NCBI GenBank assembly: GCA_937983475.1
Contig: CALJZV010000110.1
Span: 1-6,193 of the forward strand
From: an uncultured Verrucomicrobiales bacterium
GTDB lineage: Bacteria; Verrucomicrobiota; Verrucomicrobiia; Limisphaerales; JACDHS01
Reading direction: 5' to 3'
DNA: 6,193 bases
Position numbers and translations under genes: made by a program. The notes below the pieces were generated by a model. It ran no database searches, was not told where the DNA came from, and saw nothing but the letters and a program-made list of their open reading frames with translations. The number at the start of each line of letters is the position of its first letter. Within the stretch, counting starts at the first letter, position 1. Of the stretch, positions 1 through 6,193 are shown in pieces.

Positions 1-22
1 GCGAAACGACCTCACAGACAAG

Positions 23-56
23 CGGCCCGGCACCCCTGTGCCGGGCCGTCTTTTTT
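23..56 (+). terminator. Rho-independent terminator of an upstream transcription unit
   Basis: An 11-bp, almost all G/C stem (23-33 with 38-48) closes a CCCT tetraloop (34-37). It is followed by TC and then six T residues (51-56). The T-tract lies only on the + strand side, so it ends transcription coming from the left. It separates the efflux operon from whatever lies upstream. Only 22 bases precede it, too few to identify the upstream gene. Confidence 0.9.
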
Positions 57-67
57 CCATCACAGCC

Positions 68-94
68 TTGAATGGTTGGGTTCAAGCGGATACT
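68..94 (+). promoter_or_regulatory. Possible weak promoter for the small Cys-rich gene
   Basis: Between the terminator and the first gene there is a TTGAAT (68-73) and a GATACT (89-94) separated by 15 bases. Each matches 4 of 6 positions of the sigma-70 consensus, and the spacing is shorter than the ideal 17. Transcription would start near 101, almost at the GTG proposed as the start codon at 104, implying a nearly leaderless message. A promoter is expected somewhere in this 47-base gap because of the terminator just upstream, but this exact placement is a guess. Confidence 0.2.
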
Positions 95-103
95 AAATGG
101 GTC

Positions 104-484
104 GTGAGTCTGGTTCATCAATTTGCGGCGGTGCTGCTGATGGTGCTTTGGATGCCCGTCACCTCCCACTGCAGCCTGGAAACGGCGGGCTTCATGCCGT
201 TGGATGAATGCTGCTCCCACGAGTCCTCCGCCACGGAAACAAACCACTCCTGCAAGGATGGATGCTCGCTGATCGAAACTGCCGCCTACAAGGTTCAGGA
301 CAAGCACCCGCTGCTACAGTTGCCGGCTTACATTTCCATTGTCGTTCTGCATGAGGCCCGTGTTGACGGGTTTCATTTGGCCGCGCCCGGCAAAGTCCAT
401 TCCTGGCCGCCGGAAGCGTTGAGTCTTCCTCTCTTCATTGCCCGCACCTCCCTGCCGACTCGCGCCCCCTCCTTCGATTCGTAA
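104..484 (+). CDS. Small exported Cys/His-containing protein at the head of the efflux operon
   Basis: Unnamed protein of about 126 residues from the GTG at 104. The frame is open further upstream, but an ATG at 38 lies inside the terminator hairpin and cannot be the true start. GTG 104 puts a hydrophobic stretch (residues 7-19, FAAVLLMVLWMPV) right at the N-terminus, as a signal peptide or anchor. TTG at 68 is an alternative, and no good Shine-Dalgarno site supports either. The likely mature part has Cys at 23, 36, 37, 50 and 54 (C, CC, CxxxC) with His at 22, 39 and 48, a plausible soft-metal or thiol site. The C-terminus is rich in Pro, Arg and Ser (WPPEALSLP, then LPTRAPS). Similar little CC-motif proteins sit ahead of metal-efflux genes in other Gram-negative groups, for example the HYC_CC_PP family of Bacteroidota; homology to these is not shown. 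A periplasmic metal-binding or sensing role is inference. Confidence 0.6.
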   Translation: MSLVHQFAAVLLMVLWMPVTSHCSLETAGFMPLDECCSHESSATETNHSCKDGCSLIETAAYKVQDKHPLLQLPAYISIVVLHEARVDGFHLAAPGKVHSWPPEALSLPLFIARTSLPTRAPSFDS

Positions 485-577
485 GTAATTCCTCTCTTTC
501 TTAGGAGACGGAAATCCCTTTCAAGGCAGTTCCCTGCCCCTGTTTCCAACGTCCCGTACCGTACCCGTATATTTTTT
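485..577 (+). promoter_or_regulatory. Leader between the small gene and the channel gene; possible promoter or operator
   Basis: This 93-base stretch has no open frame of note and is less GC-rich than the genes around it. It holds an AGGAG at 503-507 with no start codon at a suitable distance. It also holds a short hairpin GGCAG-TTCC-CTGCC (525-538), a CGTAC tandem repeat (about 554-563) and a TATATT (568-573) directly before the channel start at 578. The TATATT could be a -10 box only for a leaderless transcript, and no good -35 is seen about 17 bases upstream. The hairpin has a 5-bp stem and no T-tract, so it is not a convincing terminator. A second promoter or metal-responsive operator here is possible but not demonstrated. 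Confidence 0.3.
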
Positions 578-1885
578 ATGAAGCATAGTGCCGTGAAGTC
601 CGTTTGTGTGAGCCTGGTATTGTGGGGAGTTTTCCCACAAGAAGCGGCCAGCGAAAATGAACATCGCCCGTCCCGGGCGTCCACCGAGGTGACGGTGGAG
701 TCCCTCGTCGCCGAGGCCTTGGAAAACAATCCCGTGCTGGGGTTCTACACCGCCGAGATCCAGGCCGCGCAGGCCGGTGAAAAAACTGCGGGCCTGTGGG
801 CCAACCCCGAGCTCAACGCCGGCCTCGGGCGCAAAAGCGCGCGGGACTCCGGCCTGTCCGCCGAAGGCGTGGCCTGGTCGGTGTCCGTGATGCAGCCGTT
901 TGAGTGGCCGGGGCGCCTTGGTTTGCGCAAAGCCATCGCCAATCGGGATGTCGAGTTGGCTCGACTCGGATTGGAACGCTTTCGCGCAGCCCTCGCAGGG
1001 CGCGTGCGTTCGCTGGCCTATGGATTATTCGTCGCCCAGGAGAGAGCCGCTGCCGCCAGTGAAGTCGCCGAGCGGTTCAAGGCTTTGCGGGAAGTGCTCG
1101 TGCAGCGCGATCCGGCGGGCCTCACGCCATTGCTTGAAACCCGCGTCATCGAGGCCACTGAGTTGAACATGCAGCGCAAGGCCAGCCACGCCACGCTCGC
1201 CGTGCACTCCGCCGAAATTGAGCTGAACCATCTTCTAGGCGGCGCCCCCGGCATCCGAGTTTTGATCGCGCCTGTAAAAATTGATTTCCCTCCGCTCATG
1301 GACAGGGAAGCGCTGCTGGCGCTGGCCCGCACGAACAATTTCGAGCTGCGGCTGCGTGCGGTGGAACTGGCGCAACAGGGCTTTCGCATTGACCTGGCGA
1401 AGAACGAGCGCTACCCGGCGTTCTCTGTCGGCCCCTCCGTTTCAGAGGAGCGCGCAGGCGACCGTGAACGGGTCATCGGCGTGGGGATTTCGCTGCCCCT
1501 GCCGCTGTGGAACCGCAACAAATCGAGCATCGAAGCGGCCAAGGCCCGCCAGTTGCAGGCCGAAACCTCTTTGCTGGCGGCCCAACGGGATGTCGAGCGC
1601 AAGGTCGCCGAGGCCGCGCAGGTGTACGAAACCAAACGGGAAGAGATGGCCATGTGGCGACCGGATTCGGCGCGGCATTTCAGGGAGGCCGCGGAGGTGG
1701 CAGACCGTCATTACCGTCTTGGCGCGGTTCCCATTTCCACCTACGTCGAACTACAAAAGCAATATCTGGAGGCGGTTGAGGGGCTGCTGGACACCCAGAA
1801 GGAGGCGTTGGATGCCGCAAGCCAACTGGAATTACTGGCCGGCATGAGCGACCCGCTTGTCCAGGCCACCACCCGCAAGGATTGA
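578..1885 (+). CDS. czcC: Outer-membrane efflux channel, TolC superfamily, CzcC/CusC type
   Basis: 435 residues, normal for the family. It forms the trimeric outer-membrane exit duct of a tripartite metal exporter. Residues 1-25 look like a Sec signal peptide (MKHSAVK, hydrophobic core, cleavage near QEAAS). There is no lipobox, unlike E. coli CusC, which is a lipoprotein. Two OEP repeats follow, about 40-220 and 243-420, mostly amphipathic helix. Recognisable family motifs are NPVL (51-54), QPFEWPGRLGLRKA (106-119) at the end of the first strand pair, GISLPLPLWNRNKSSIEAA (303-321) at the matching place in the second repeat, and YRLGAVPISTYVELQKQYLEA (379-399) near the end. The ATG at 578 has no Shine-Dalgarno sequence but gives a clean signal peptide. 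The stop lies 2 bases before the adaptor start. The symbol reflects family membership and the CzcA-type pump downstream; metal specificity does not come from this subunit. Confidence 0.95.
   Translation: MKHSAVKSVCVSLVLWGVFPQEAASENEHRPSRASTEVTVESLVAEALENNPVLGFYTAEIQAAQAGEKTAGLWANPELNAGLGRKSARDSGLSAEGVAWSVSVMQPFEWPGRLGLRKAIANRDVELARLGLERFRAALAGRVRSLAYGLFVAQERAAAASEVAERFKALREVLVQRDPAGLTPLLETRVIEATELNMQRKASHATLAVHSAEIELNHLLGGAPGIRVLIAPVKIDFPPLMDREALLALARTNNFELRLRAVELAQQGFRIDLAKNERYPAFSVGPSVSEERAGDRERVIGVGISLPLPLWNRNKSSIEAAKARQLQAETSLLAAQRDVERKVAEAAQVYETKREEMAMWRPDSARHFREAAEVADRHYRLGAVPISTYVELQKQYLEAVEGLLDTQKEALDAASQLELLAGMSDPLVQATTRKD
1877..1881 (+). promoter_or_regulatory. Ribosome binding site that decides the adaptor start
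   Basis: AAGGA at 1877-1881 lies within the last codons of the channel gene, 6 bases before ATG 1888. A TTG at 1882 in the same frame would add two residues but sits directly against the AAGGA, so ATG 1888 is the better start. It is the clearest Shine-Dalgarno match in the operon. Confidence 0.55.
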
Positions 1886-1887
1886 CC

Positions 1888-2691
1888 ATGCATTTGCCTC
1901 AACTTGCCGTCTTGTGTTTCGCCGTGGCGATCGCGCTTCCGGCCTGGACCGGTTGCGACCCCCATCATCACGGAGACGACAGCCATCAACACGGCAAACA
2001 GCCACATGCCGGTCATGGGCATGGACATGGCGCGGAGTCGCCGTCGGGGGCCTCGTTCAAAGCCGCCAAGGGTGTCATGCTCACCGATGAGACACGCGAG
2101 ATACTCCGGGTCGGCGTCACGGATGTCGAGGAGCTGCCTTTGCCGATGGAACTTCGCCTGAACGTCCAGATCTTTGGCGAAATTCACCGGCCCAGCACCG
2201 CTCAGGAGGAAGACCACTCCGGGTGCGATGTGAAGGGGTCGGCCCTGCTGCCGCATCCAGATGCGGCTCCGATCAGGGCCGGGATGCCCGTGACGCTTCA
2301 GGACAGGAGCGGTGAAACTCTTGAGGGCATTGTGTTGCAGGTTCACAGGGCGCTGGCGATCAATGAAACCGAGGTCGTCGTCGGCATCACCCACGCCGGG
2401 GCGGATTACAAGGATGGGGAGTTTCTCAAAGGAATTATCTCAATGGAGCGCTCCGAGCCGGTGATGGCCGTGCCCCGCAGCGCGGTGTTGCGCACGGCGG
2501 AGGGCACGTTCGTTTACGCGATCAATGGCGACGCGTATTTGCGAGTCCCGGTGGAAACCGGCGGCGAGTCCGGCAACCTTGTGGAAATCAAGGACGGCGT
2601 GCTCGCAGGTGATCAGGTCGTCACCAACGCCGTGGAAACGCTCTGGCTCATTGAACTGCGCGCCACCAAGGGCGGAGGACACTGTCACTGA
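1888..2691 (+). CDS. Short His-rich periplasmic adaptor (membrane fusion protein), CzcB/CusB-like, probable lipoprotein
   Basis: 267 residues, against roughly 350-500 for usual CzcB/CusB adaptors. Residues 1-22 are a hydrophobic signal ending in WTGC, with Cys23 as probable lipidation site (Trp at -3 is atypical). Residues 26-48 hold nine His (HHH, HQH, then HGHGHG), a likely metal-binding tail. Residues 58-99 (KAAKGVMLTDETREIL and following) match the usual lead-in of these adaptors. Residues about 128-190 (IRAGMPVTL, LEGIVLQVH, ETEVVVGI, LKGIISME) fit the beta-barrel domain. Residues 194-257 (AVPRSAVLRTAEGTFVYAI, then VEIKDGVLAGDQVVTNA) fit the membrane-proximal C-terminal domain. Between about 100 and 127 there is only a short linker with Cys113, where the lipoyl halves and alpha-hairpin should be. 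The protein ends GGHCH, a second possible metal ligand group. The frame is intact, so this is not a frameshift remnant. Its position between channel and pump, with 2-base gaps, supports the adaptor role. Confidence 0.85.
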   Translation: MHLPQLAVLCFAVAIALPAWTGCDPHHHGDDSHQHGKQPHAGHGHGHGAESPSGASFKAAKGVMLTDETREILRVGVTDVEELPLPMELRLNVQIFGEIHRPSTAQEEDHSGCDVKGSALLPHPDAAPIRAGMPVTLQDRSGETLEGIVLQVHRALAINETEVVVGITHAGADYKDGEFLKGIISMERSEPVMAVPRSAVLRTAEGTFVYAINGDAYLRVPVETGGESGNLVEIKDGVLAGDQVVTNAVETLWLIELRATKGGGHCH

Positions 2692-2693
2692 TT

Positions 2694-5600
2694 ATGCTTC
2701 ACCGAGTTCTTGATTTTTCCGTCCGCCAGCGCGCGTTTGTACTGGTCGCCACGCTTGTCCTGATCGCCGTCGGCGTGTGGTCGGCGCTGCGGCTGTCCAT
2801 CGACGCCGTGCCGGACATCACCAACGTCCAGGTGCAGATCAACACCCAGGTGCCCGCGCTCGCCCCTGAGGAAATTGAAAACCTCGTCACCTTTCCCATC
2901 GAGAATGAAATGGCGGGAATCCCCGGTCTGAGCGAACTGCGCTCGCTGTCCAAGTTTGGGCTGTCGCAGGTCACGCTGGTGTTCGAGGACGGCACGGACA
3001 TTTACCGTTCGCGCCAGTTGGTCAGCGAGCGCCTGCAAAATGTCGTGGATGATCTGCCCGCGGGCCTGACCCCGAAGCTGGCGCCCATTTCCACCGGGCT
3101 GGGAGAAATCTTCTATTACGTGGTGGATTACGCGGCGGACGCCCCGAACAAGCCACCCACCCGCGAGGTGCAATTGATGGAACTCAAGCTCCTCCACGAT
3201 TTCGTCATCAAGCCGCGACTGCGCTCCACGCCCGGTCTGGCGGAGGTCAACTCCAGCGGCGGCTACGAAAAGCAAATCGTCATCCAGCCGAACCCGGACA
3301 AGCTCAAGAGCGTCGGCATGTCGTTCAGCGACATTGCCGATTCGGTCGGCGAGAACGTCGAGAACGCGGGCGGCAGCGTCCTCCAACTCGGCGGGGAGCA
3401 GGTGGCGATTCGCGCGGCGGGCCGGGTGCAAACCATCGAGGACATCGAACTGTTGCCGCTCAAATTCGGCTCCAGGCCCACGCCGTTGCGCGTCAAGGAC
3501 GTGACCGAAGTGGTGGTCGGCAAGGCCGTCCGCACGGGTGCGTCCACCTACAACGGCGAGGAGACAGTGCTGGGAGCCGCGTTGATGCTCGCCGGTGAGA
3601 ACAGCCGGATTGTCGCCCGTCGCGTGGCCGAAAAACTCCAGGAGATCCAGGGCAAACTGCCTGAGGGCGTTCAGATCATTCCCGTGTACGACCGCACCGA
3701 CCTGGTGGACCGCACCATTGCCACGGTGAAGAGCAACCTGTTTGAGGGCGCCATTTTGGTCGTCGTCAGCCTGCTGTGGCTCCTGGGCAACTGGCGGGCC
3801 GCGGTGATTGTTTCCCTCGCGATTCCGCTGTCCATGCTCTTCGCCATGACGGGCATGGTGCAGGCCGGGGTTTCCGGGAACTTGATGAGCCTGGGCGCGA
3901 TTGATTTCGGCCTGATCGTGGACGGCGCGGTGGTGATGGTGGAGAACATCATCCGTCACCTGGCCGAGAAACAGCGCAAGCTCGGACGCCAGCTTACCGC
4001 CAGCGAACGCGTCCATGAAGTTCTGGTCAGCGCCAAGGAGGTGGCCAACCCGATGTTCTTCGGCGTCATGATCATCACGGTGGTCTATTTTCCCATCCTC
4101 GCGCTTACCGGCATCGAGGGGAAAATGTTCAAGTCGATGGCCATCACCGTCATCTTCGCGCTGGTTGGCGCGCTGGCGCTGGCCCTGACGCTCATGCCCG
4201 CGCTGTGCTCTTATTTGCTCGGTGGCAGCATCCGGGAAAAGGACGCCTGGCTGGTGCAAATCTCCAAGCGCATTTACGCCCCGGTGCTGCGTTTCTCCCT
4301 GAACTTCCGCTGGGTGGTTACAATCGGCGCGGTCGCCCTGTTCGCGTTGGCTGTGGTGACATTCAACAAACTTGGCGCGGAATTCGCCCCGCAACTCGAC
4401 GAAGGCTCGTTCGCCACGCACATGATCCGTACCACGAGCATTGGCATTGACGCCAGTGTGGACATGCAGAAGCGCGGCGAGAAGCTTCTTCTGGAGAAGT
4501 TTCCGGAGGTGGCCTACACGTTCAGCCGGCTCGGCACCGCGGAGGTGGCCACCGACCCGATGGGCGTCAATGTCGCCGACACCTACATCATGTTCAACCC
4601 GCCGAACCAATGGCGCAAGGTGAACGGCAGAACCATCACCAAGGACGAACTTGCCCAACTGATGATCGAGGAGCTCGGCACGCATGTTCCCGGAGAGGCG
4701 CACCTTTTCAGCCAGCCCATCGAGATGCGCTTCAACGAGATTCTCGAGGGCACCCGCGCCGACATCGCCGTGAAGGTGTTCGGGGACGACTTCGCCGTTA
4801 TCGAAAAAATCGCCACCGAGGCGCGCGCGATTCTGGAAACCATCCCCGGCGCGGCGGAGGTGGAGTTCGATGCCCTGGGCAAATCTCCCTTGCTGGAAAT
4901 CGTTCCCAGGCGCGAAGACATGAGCAAATACAACATCCACGCCGCCGAGCTGAACAGCGTTGTCCACGCGGCGCTGGCGGGGCAGGAGGTCGGCAGGCTC
5001 ATCGATGGCAACCGCCGGTTCGACATCGTCGTGCGGCTCGATGAGCGCCTGCGTGACCGGCTGGACGAACTCAGACGCCTGCCTCTGCGCTTGGATGATG
5101 GCGGATTGCTCACACTCGGACAGGTGGCCAATTTCCGCGTTGTCGAACAGGTCGCTGCGGTCGCCCGGGAATCCGGCCAGCGCCGCGCGGCCATCATGGT
5201 CAACCTGCGCGGAAGGGATGTGGAAAGCTTCGCCCTCGAGGCGCAGAAGAAGCTTGCCGAGAATATCACTCTGCCCGAGGGCTATCACATCGAGTTCGGC
5301 GGCCAGTTTGAAAACCTCATCGAGGCCAAGCGCCGCCTGACCCTGGTGGTACCCGCCGCTTTGGGCCTCATTTTCATGCTGATTTTCCTGAGCTTCCAGA
5401 GCCTCCGGCAGGCCACCCTGATCTTCGTCTGCGTGCCGCTGGCCTTGACGGGCGGCGTGTTCGCGCTGTGGATGCGCGATCTGCCGTTCAGCATCAGCGC
5501 CGCCATCGGGTTCATCGCGCTGTCCGGCATCTCCGTGCTCAACGGCCTCATGATTGTGAGCTTCTTCAACCAGCTCCGCGAGCAGGGCGCCGATCTACGC

Positions 5601-5903
5601 ACCGCGGTGTGGGACGGCTCATTGCTTCGTCTGCGGCCAAAGCTGATGACCGCGCTCGTGGCGTCGCTGGGGTTTGTCCCCATGGCCATCGCCACCGGCG
5701 CGGGCGCGGAGGTCCAACGCCCGCTCGCCACCGTTGTCATCGGCGGCATCGTGTCCTCCACTTTCCTGACGCTCGTGCTGCTGCCGACCCTCTACGAATG
5801 GATTGAACGCAAAACAAAAATCGCAGCCAGGACGCCGGCGCAACCGCCTTCGGGTGAAGGCGGCTCCAACCCCGCTCCCTTGTCCGCATCCAACCTGCAA
5901 TAA
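2694..5903 (+). CDS. czcA: Heavy-metal RND efflux pump, CzcA/CusA family, probable divalent-cation exporter
   Basis: 1069 residues, full length for the HME-RND family, an inner-membrane trimeric proton/metal antiporter. Twelve membrane helices are visible: TM1 at 14-32, a large periplasmic loop, TM2-6 in about 349-506, TM7 at 540-558, a second large loop, and TM8-12 in about 882-1033. The N-terminal AVPDITNVQVQINTQ and the EIENLVTFPIE segment are typical. TM4 carries DFGLIVDGAVVMVEN with Asp404, Asp410 and Glu417, the proton-relay signature of Czc-type Zn/Co/Cd/Ni pumps; CusA has a different TM4. By my alignment to E. coli CusA, Met573 corresponds to Met577 here, but Met623 and Met672 correspond to Val627 and Glu682 (in RFNEILEG, a Czc-like motif). 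That argues against Cu(I)/Ag(I). The cytoplasmic tail after TM12 is Pro/Ser/Gly-rich and encoded partly by a DNA palindrome. The start is 2 bases after the adaptor stop; GGAGG at 2674-2678 is rather far (15 bases), so translational coupling is likely. The exact metal is not settled. Confidence 0.97.
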   Translation: MLHRVLDFSVRQRAFVLVATLVLIAVGVWSALRLSIDAVPDITNVQVQINTQVPALAPEEIENLVTFPIENEMAGIPGLSELRSLSKFGLSQVTLVFEDGTDIYRSRQLVSERLQNVVDDLPAGLTPKLAPISTGLGEIFYYVVDYAADAPNKPPTREVQLMELKLLHDFVIKPRLRSTPGLAEVNSSGGYEKQIVIQPNPDKLKSVGMSFSDIADSVGENVENAGGSVLQLGGEQVAIRAAGRVQTIEDIELLPLKFGSRPTPLRVKDVTEVVVGKAVRTGASTYNGEETVLGAALMLAGENSRIVARRVAEKLQEIQGKLPEGVQIIPVYDRTDLVDRTIATVKSNLFEGAILVVVSLLWLLGNWRAAVIVSLAIPLSMLFAMTGMVQAGVSGNLMSLGAIDFGLIVDGAVVMVENIIRHLAEKQRKLGRQLTASERVHEVLVSAKEVANPMFFGVMIITVVYFPILALTGIEGKMFKSMAITVIFALVGALALALTLMPALCSYLLGGSIREKDAWLVQISKRIYAPVLRFSLNFRWVVTIGAVALFALAVVTFNKLGAEFAPQLDEGSFATHMIRTTSIGIDASVDMQKRGEKLLLEKFPEVAYTFSRLGTAEVATDPMGVNVADTYIMFNPPNQWRKVNGRTITKDELAQLMIEELGTHVPGEAHLFSQPIEMRFNEILEGTRADIAVKVFGDDFAVIEKIATEARAILETIPGAAEVEFDALGKSPLLEIVPRREDMSKYNIHAAELNSVVHAALAGQEVGRLIDGNRRFDIVVRLDERLRDRLDELRRLPLRLDDGGLLTLGQVANFRVVEQVAAVARESGQRRAAIMVNLRGRDVESFALEAQKKLAENITLPEGYHIEFGGQFENLIEAKRRLTLVVPAALGLIFMLIFLSFQSLRQATLIFVCVPLALTGGVFALWMRDLPFSISAAIGFIALSGISVLNGLMIVSFFNQLREQGADLRTAVWDGSLLRLRPKLMTALVASLGFVPMAIATGAGAEVQRPLATVVIGGIVSSTFLTLVLLPTLYEWIERKTKIAARTPAQPPSGEGGSNPAPLSASNLQ
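5844..5863 (+). repeat. Perfect GC-rich palindrome inside the 3' end of the pump gene
   Basis: Eight bases CCGCCTTC (5844-5851) pair perfectly with GAAGGCGG (5856-5863) around a GGGT loop. It encodes the PPSGEGG part of the poorly conserved pump tail, 38 bases before the stop codon. No T-tract follows, so it is not an intrinsic terminator. It could slow ribosomes, protect the upstream message from 3' exonucleases, or be a copy of a dispersed palindromic element. Only one copy is in this window. Confidence 0.5.
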
Positions 5904-5906
5904 AAT

Positions 5907-6193
5907 ATGAAAACAAACCACCTCATCGCCCTCGCCGCCGCCCTGTGCCTTGGCTTCACGTTTGCCGGTGTCGCCGCCGGGAAACACAAACACGAACACC
6001 TCACCGCGCCCAAAGGGGGACGTCTCCTCGCAAAAACCTCGCCCCACGCCGAGCTGGTTATTGAGAAGGACCGCAGTGTGAGCGTTCATTTTTTTGATGA
6101 TAAAATCAAGCCCGTTCCGCACGCCGGCCAGACCGTGACCATCATCGCCGACGCCAAGGTGGGAAAAACCAAAATCGCGCGCGAGAAACAGGG
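5907..6193 (+). CDS. Small exported protein of the efflux operon, 3' end beyond the window
   Basis: The ATG at 5907 lies 3 bases after the pump stop. The frame stays open to the window edge, giving 95 full codons of an incomplete protein. Residues 1-24 form a clear Sec signal peptide (Lys3-region, Ala/Leu core, cleavage near AGVAA). The mature part starts with a His/Lys cluster (KHKHEHLTAPKGGRL) and continues with PHAELVIEKDRSVSVHFFDDKIKPVPHAGQTVTI split over residues 46-79, which reads as a small beta-rich domain. I have an impression of similar P(N/K)GGR...HAE proteins beside metal-efflux genes in Verrucomicrobiota and Planctomycetota, but cannot name a family. A periplasmic metal-binding accessory, analogous in position but not in sequence to CusF, is inference. 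No Shine-Dalgarno sequence is seen; coupling to the pump gene is likely. A run of seven T at 6089-6095 does not break the frame. Confidence 0.8.
   Translation, partial: MKTNHLIALAAALCLGFTFAGVAAGKHKHEHLTAPKGGRLLAKTSPHAELVIEKDRSVSVHFFDDKIKPVPHAGQTVTIIADAKVGKTKIAREKQ

Noticed and set aside
38..103. N-terminal extension of the small Cys-rich protein to the ATG at 38
   Set aside because: The ATG lies in the loop and right arm of the rho-independent terminator, and the extension would bury the hydrophobic signal stretch about 22 residues into the protein.
525..538. Hairpin in the leader as a terminator or attenuator
   Set aside because: The stem is only 5 bp and no T-run follows, so it does not meet the form of an intrinsic terminator.
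373..729. A 118-codon minus-strand frame spanning the leader before the channel gene
   Set aside because: It covers the ends of two + strand genes, shows no signal peptide or domain, and has no convincing start context. A divergent regulator would be of interest here, but no helix-turn-helix or other DNA-binding pattern is seen.
1741..2394. A 217-codon minus-strand frame over the channel end and adaptor start
   Set aside because: It lies opposite two well-supported genes, has no family features, and is a composition effect.
2685..5288. An 867-codon open frame on the minus strand opposite the pump gene
   Set aside because: It is in exact codon register with the pump gene, so its stops would need TTA, CTA or TCA codons in the pump. 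These codons are rare in GC-rich genes, which explains the open frame. The translation shows no recognisable domain, and the + strand gene is unmistakable.
1..6193. CRISPR array, insertion sequence, tRNA or rRNA gene
   Set aside because: No spaced direct repeats, transposase-like frames, terminal inverted repeats or tRNA-like cloverleaf could be recognised; nearly all of the window is taken up by efflux genes.

Overview
The window carries most of a heavy-metal efflux operon of the HME-RND (Czc/Cus) type, all on the + strand. The DNA is GC-rich, most start codons lack a clear Shine-Dalgarno sequence, and two small secreted proteins flank the tripartite pump genes. This looks like an environmental Gram-negative bacterium with an outer membrane. 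The style of the flanking proteins and of the adaptor reminds me of Verrucomicrobiota (Pedosphaera/Limisphaerales-like), but that assignment is recall and inference, not proof.

Layout. Bases 1-56 hold the tail of an upstream transcription unit and a strong rho-independent terminator. A small Cys/His-containing exported protein follows (about 104-484). A 93-base non-coding leader (485-577) precedes three tightly packed genes: an outer-membrane channel of the CzcC/CusC family (578-1885), a short His-rich periplasmic adaptor (1888-2691) and a full-length RND pump of the CzcA family (2694-5903). Gaps between these genes are 2 bases each, so they are almost certainly co-transcribed. Three bases after the pump begins another small exported protein (5907 onward), cut by the window edge.

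How they would work together. The pump takes metal from the periplasm or cytoplasm using the proton gradient and passes it, with the adaptor, to the outer-membrane channel. The pump has the Asp/Asp/Glu transmembrane-4 signature of divalent-cation (Zn/Co/Cd/Ni) exporters. It lacks two of the three methionines of the Cu(I)/Ag(I) exporter CusA, so divalent metal is the better guess. The two small secreted proteins, one rich in Cys and one with a His-rich start, probably bind or present metal in the periplasm. No regulator gene is visible in the window.

The most unusual point is the adaptor. It is about 267 residues long, starts with a dense His cluster behind a probable lipoprotein signal, and appears to lack the lipoyl/alpha-helical hairpin section that normally contacts the outer-membrane channel.
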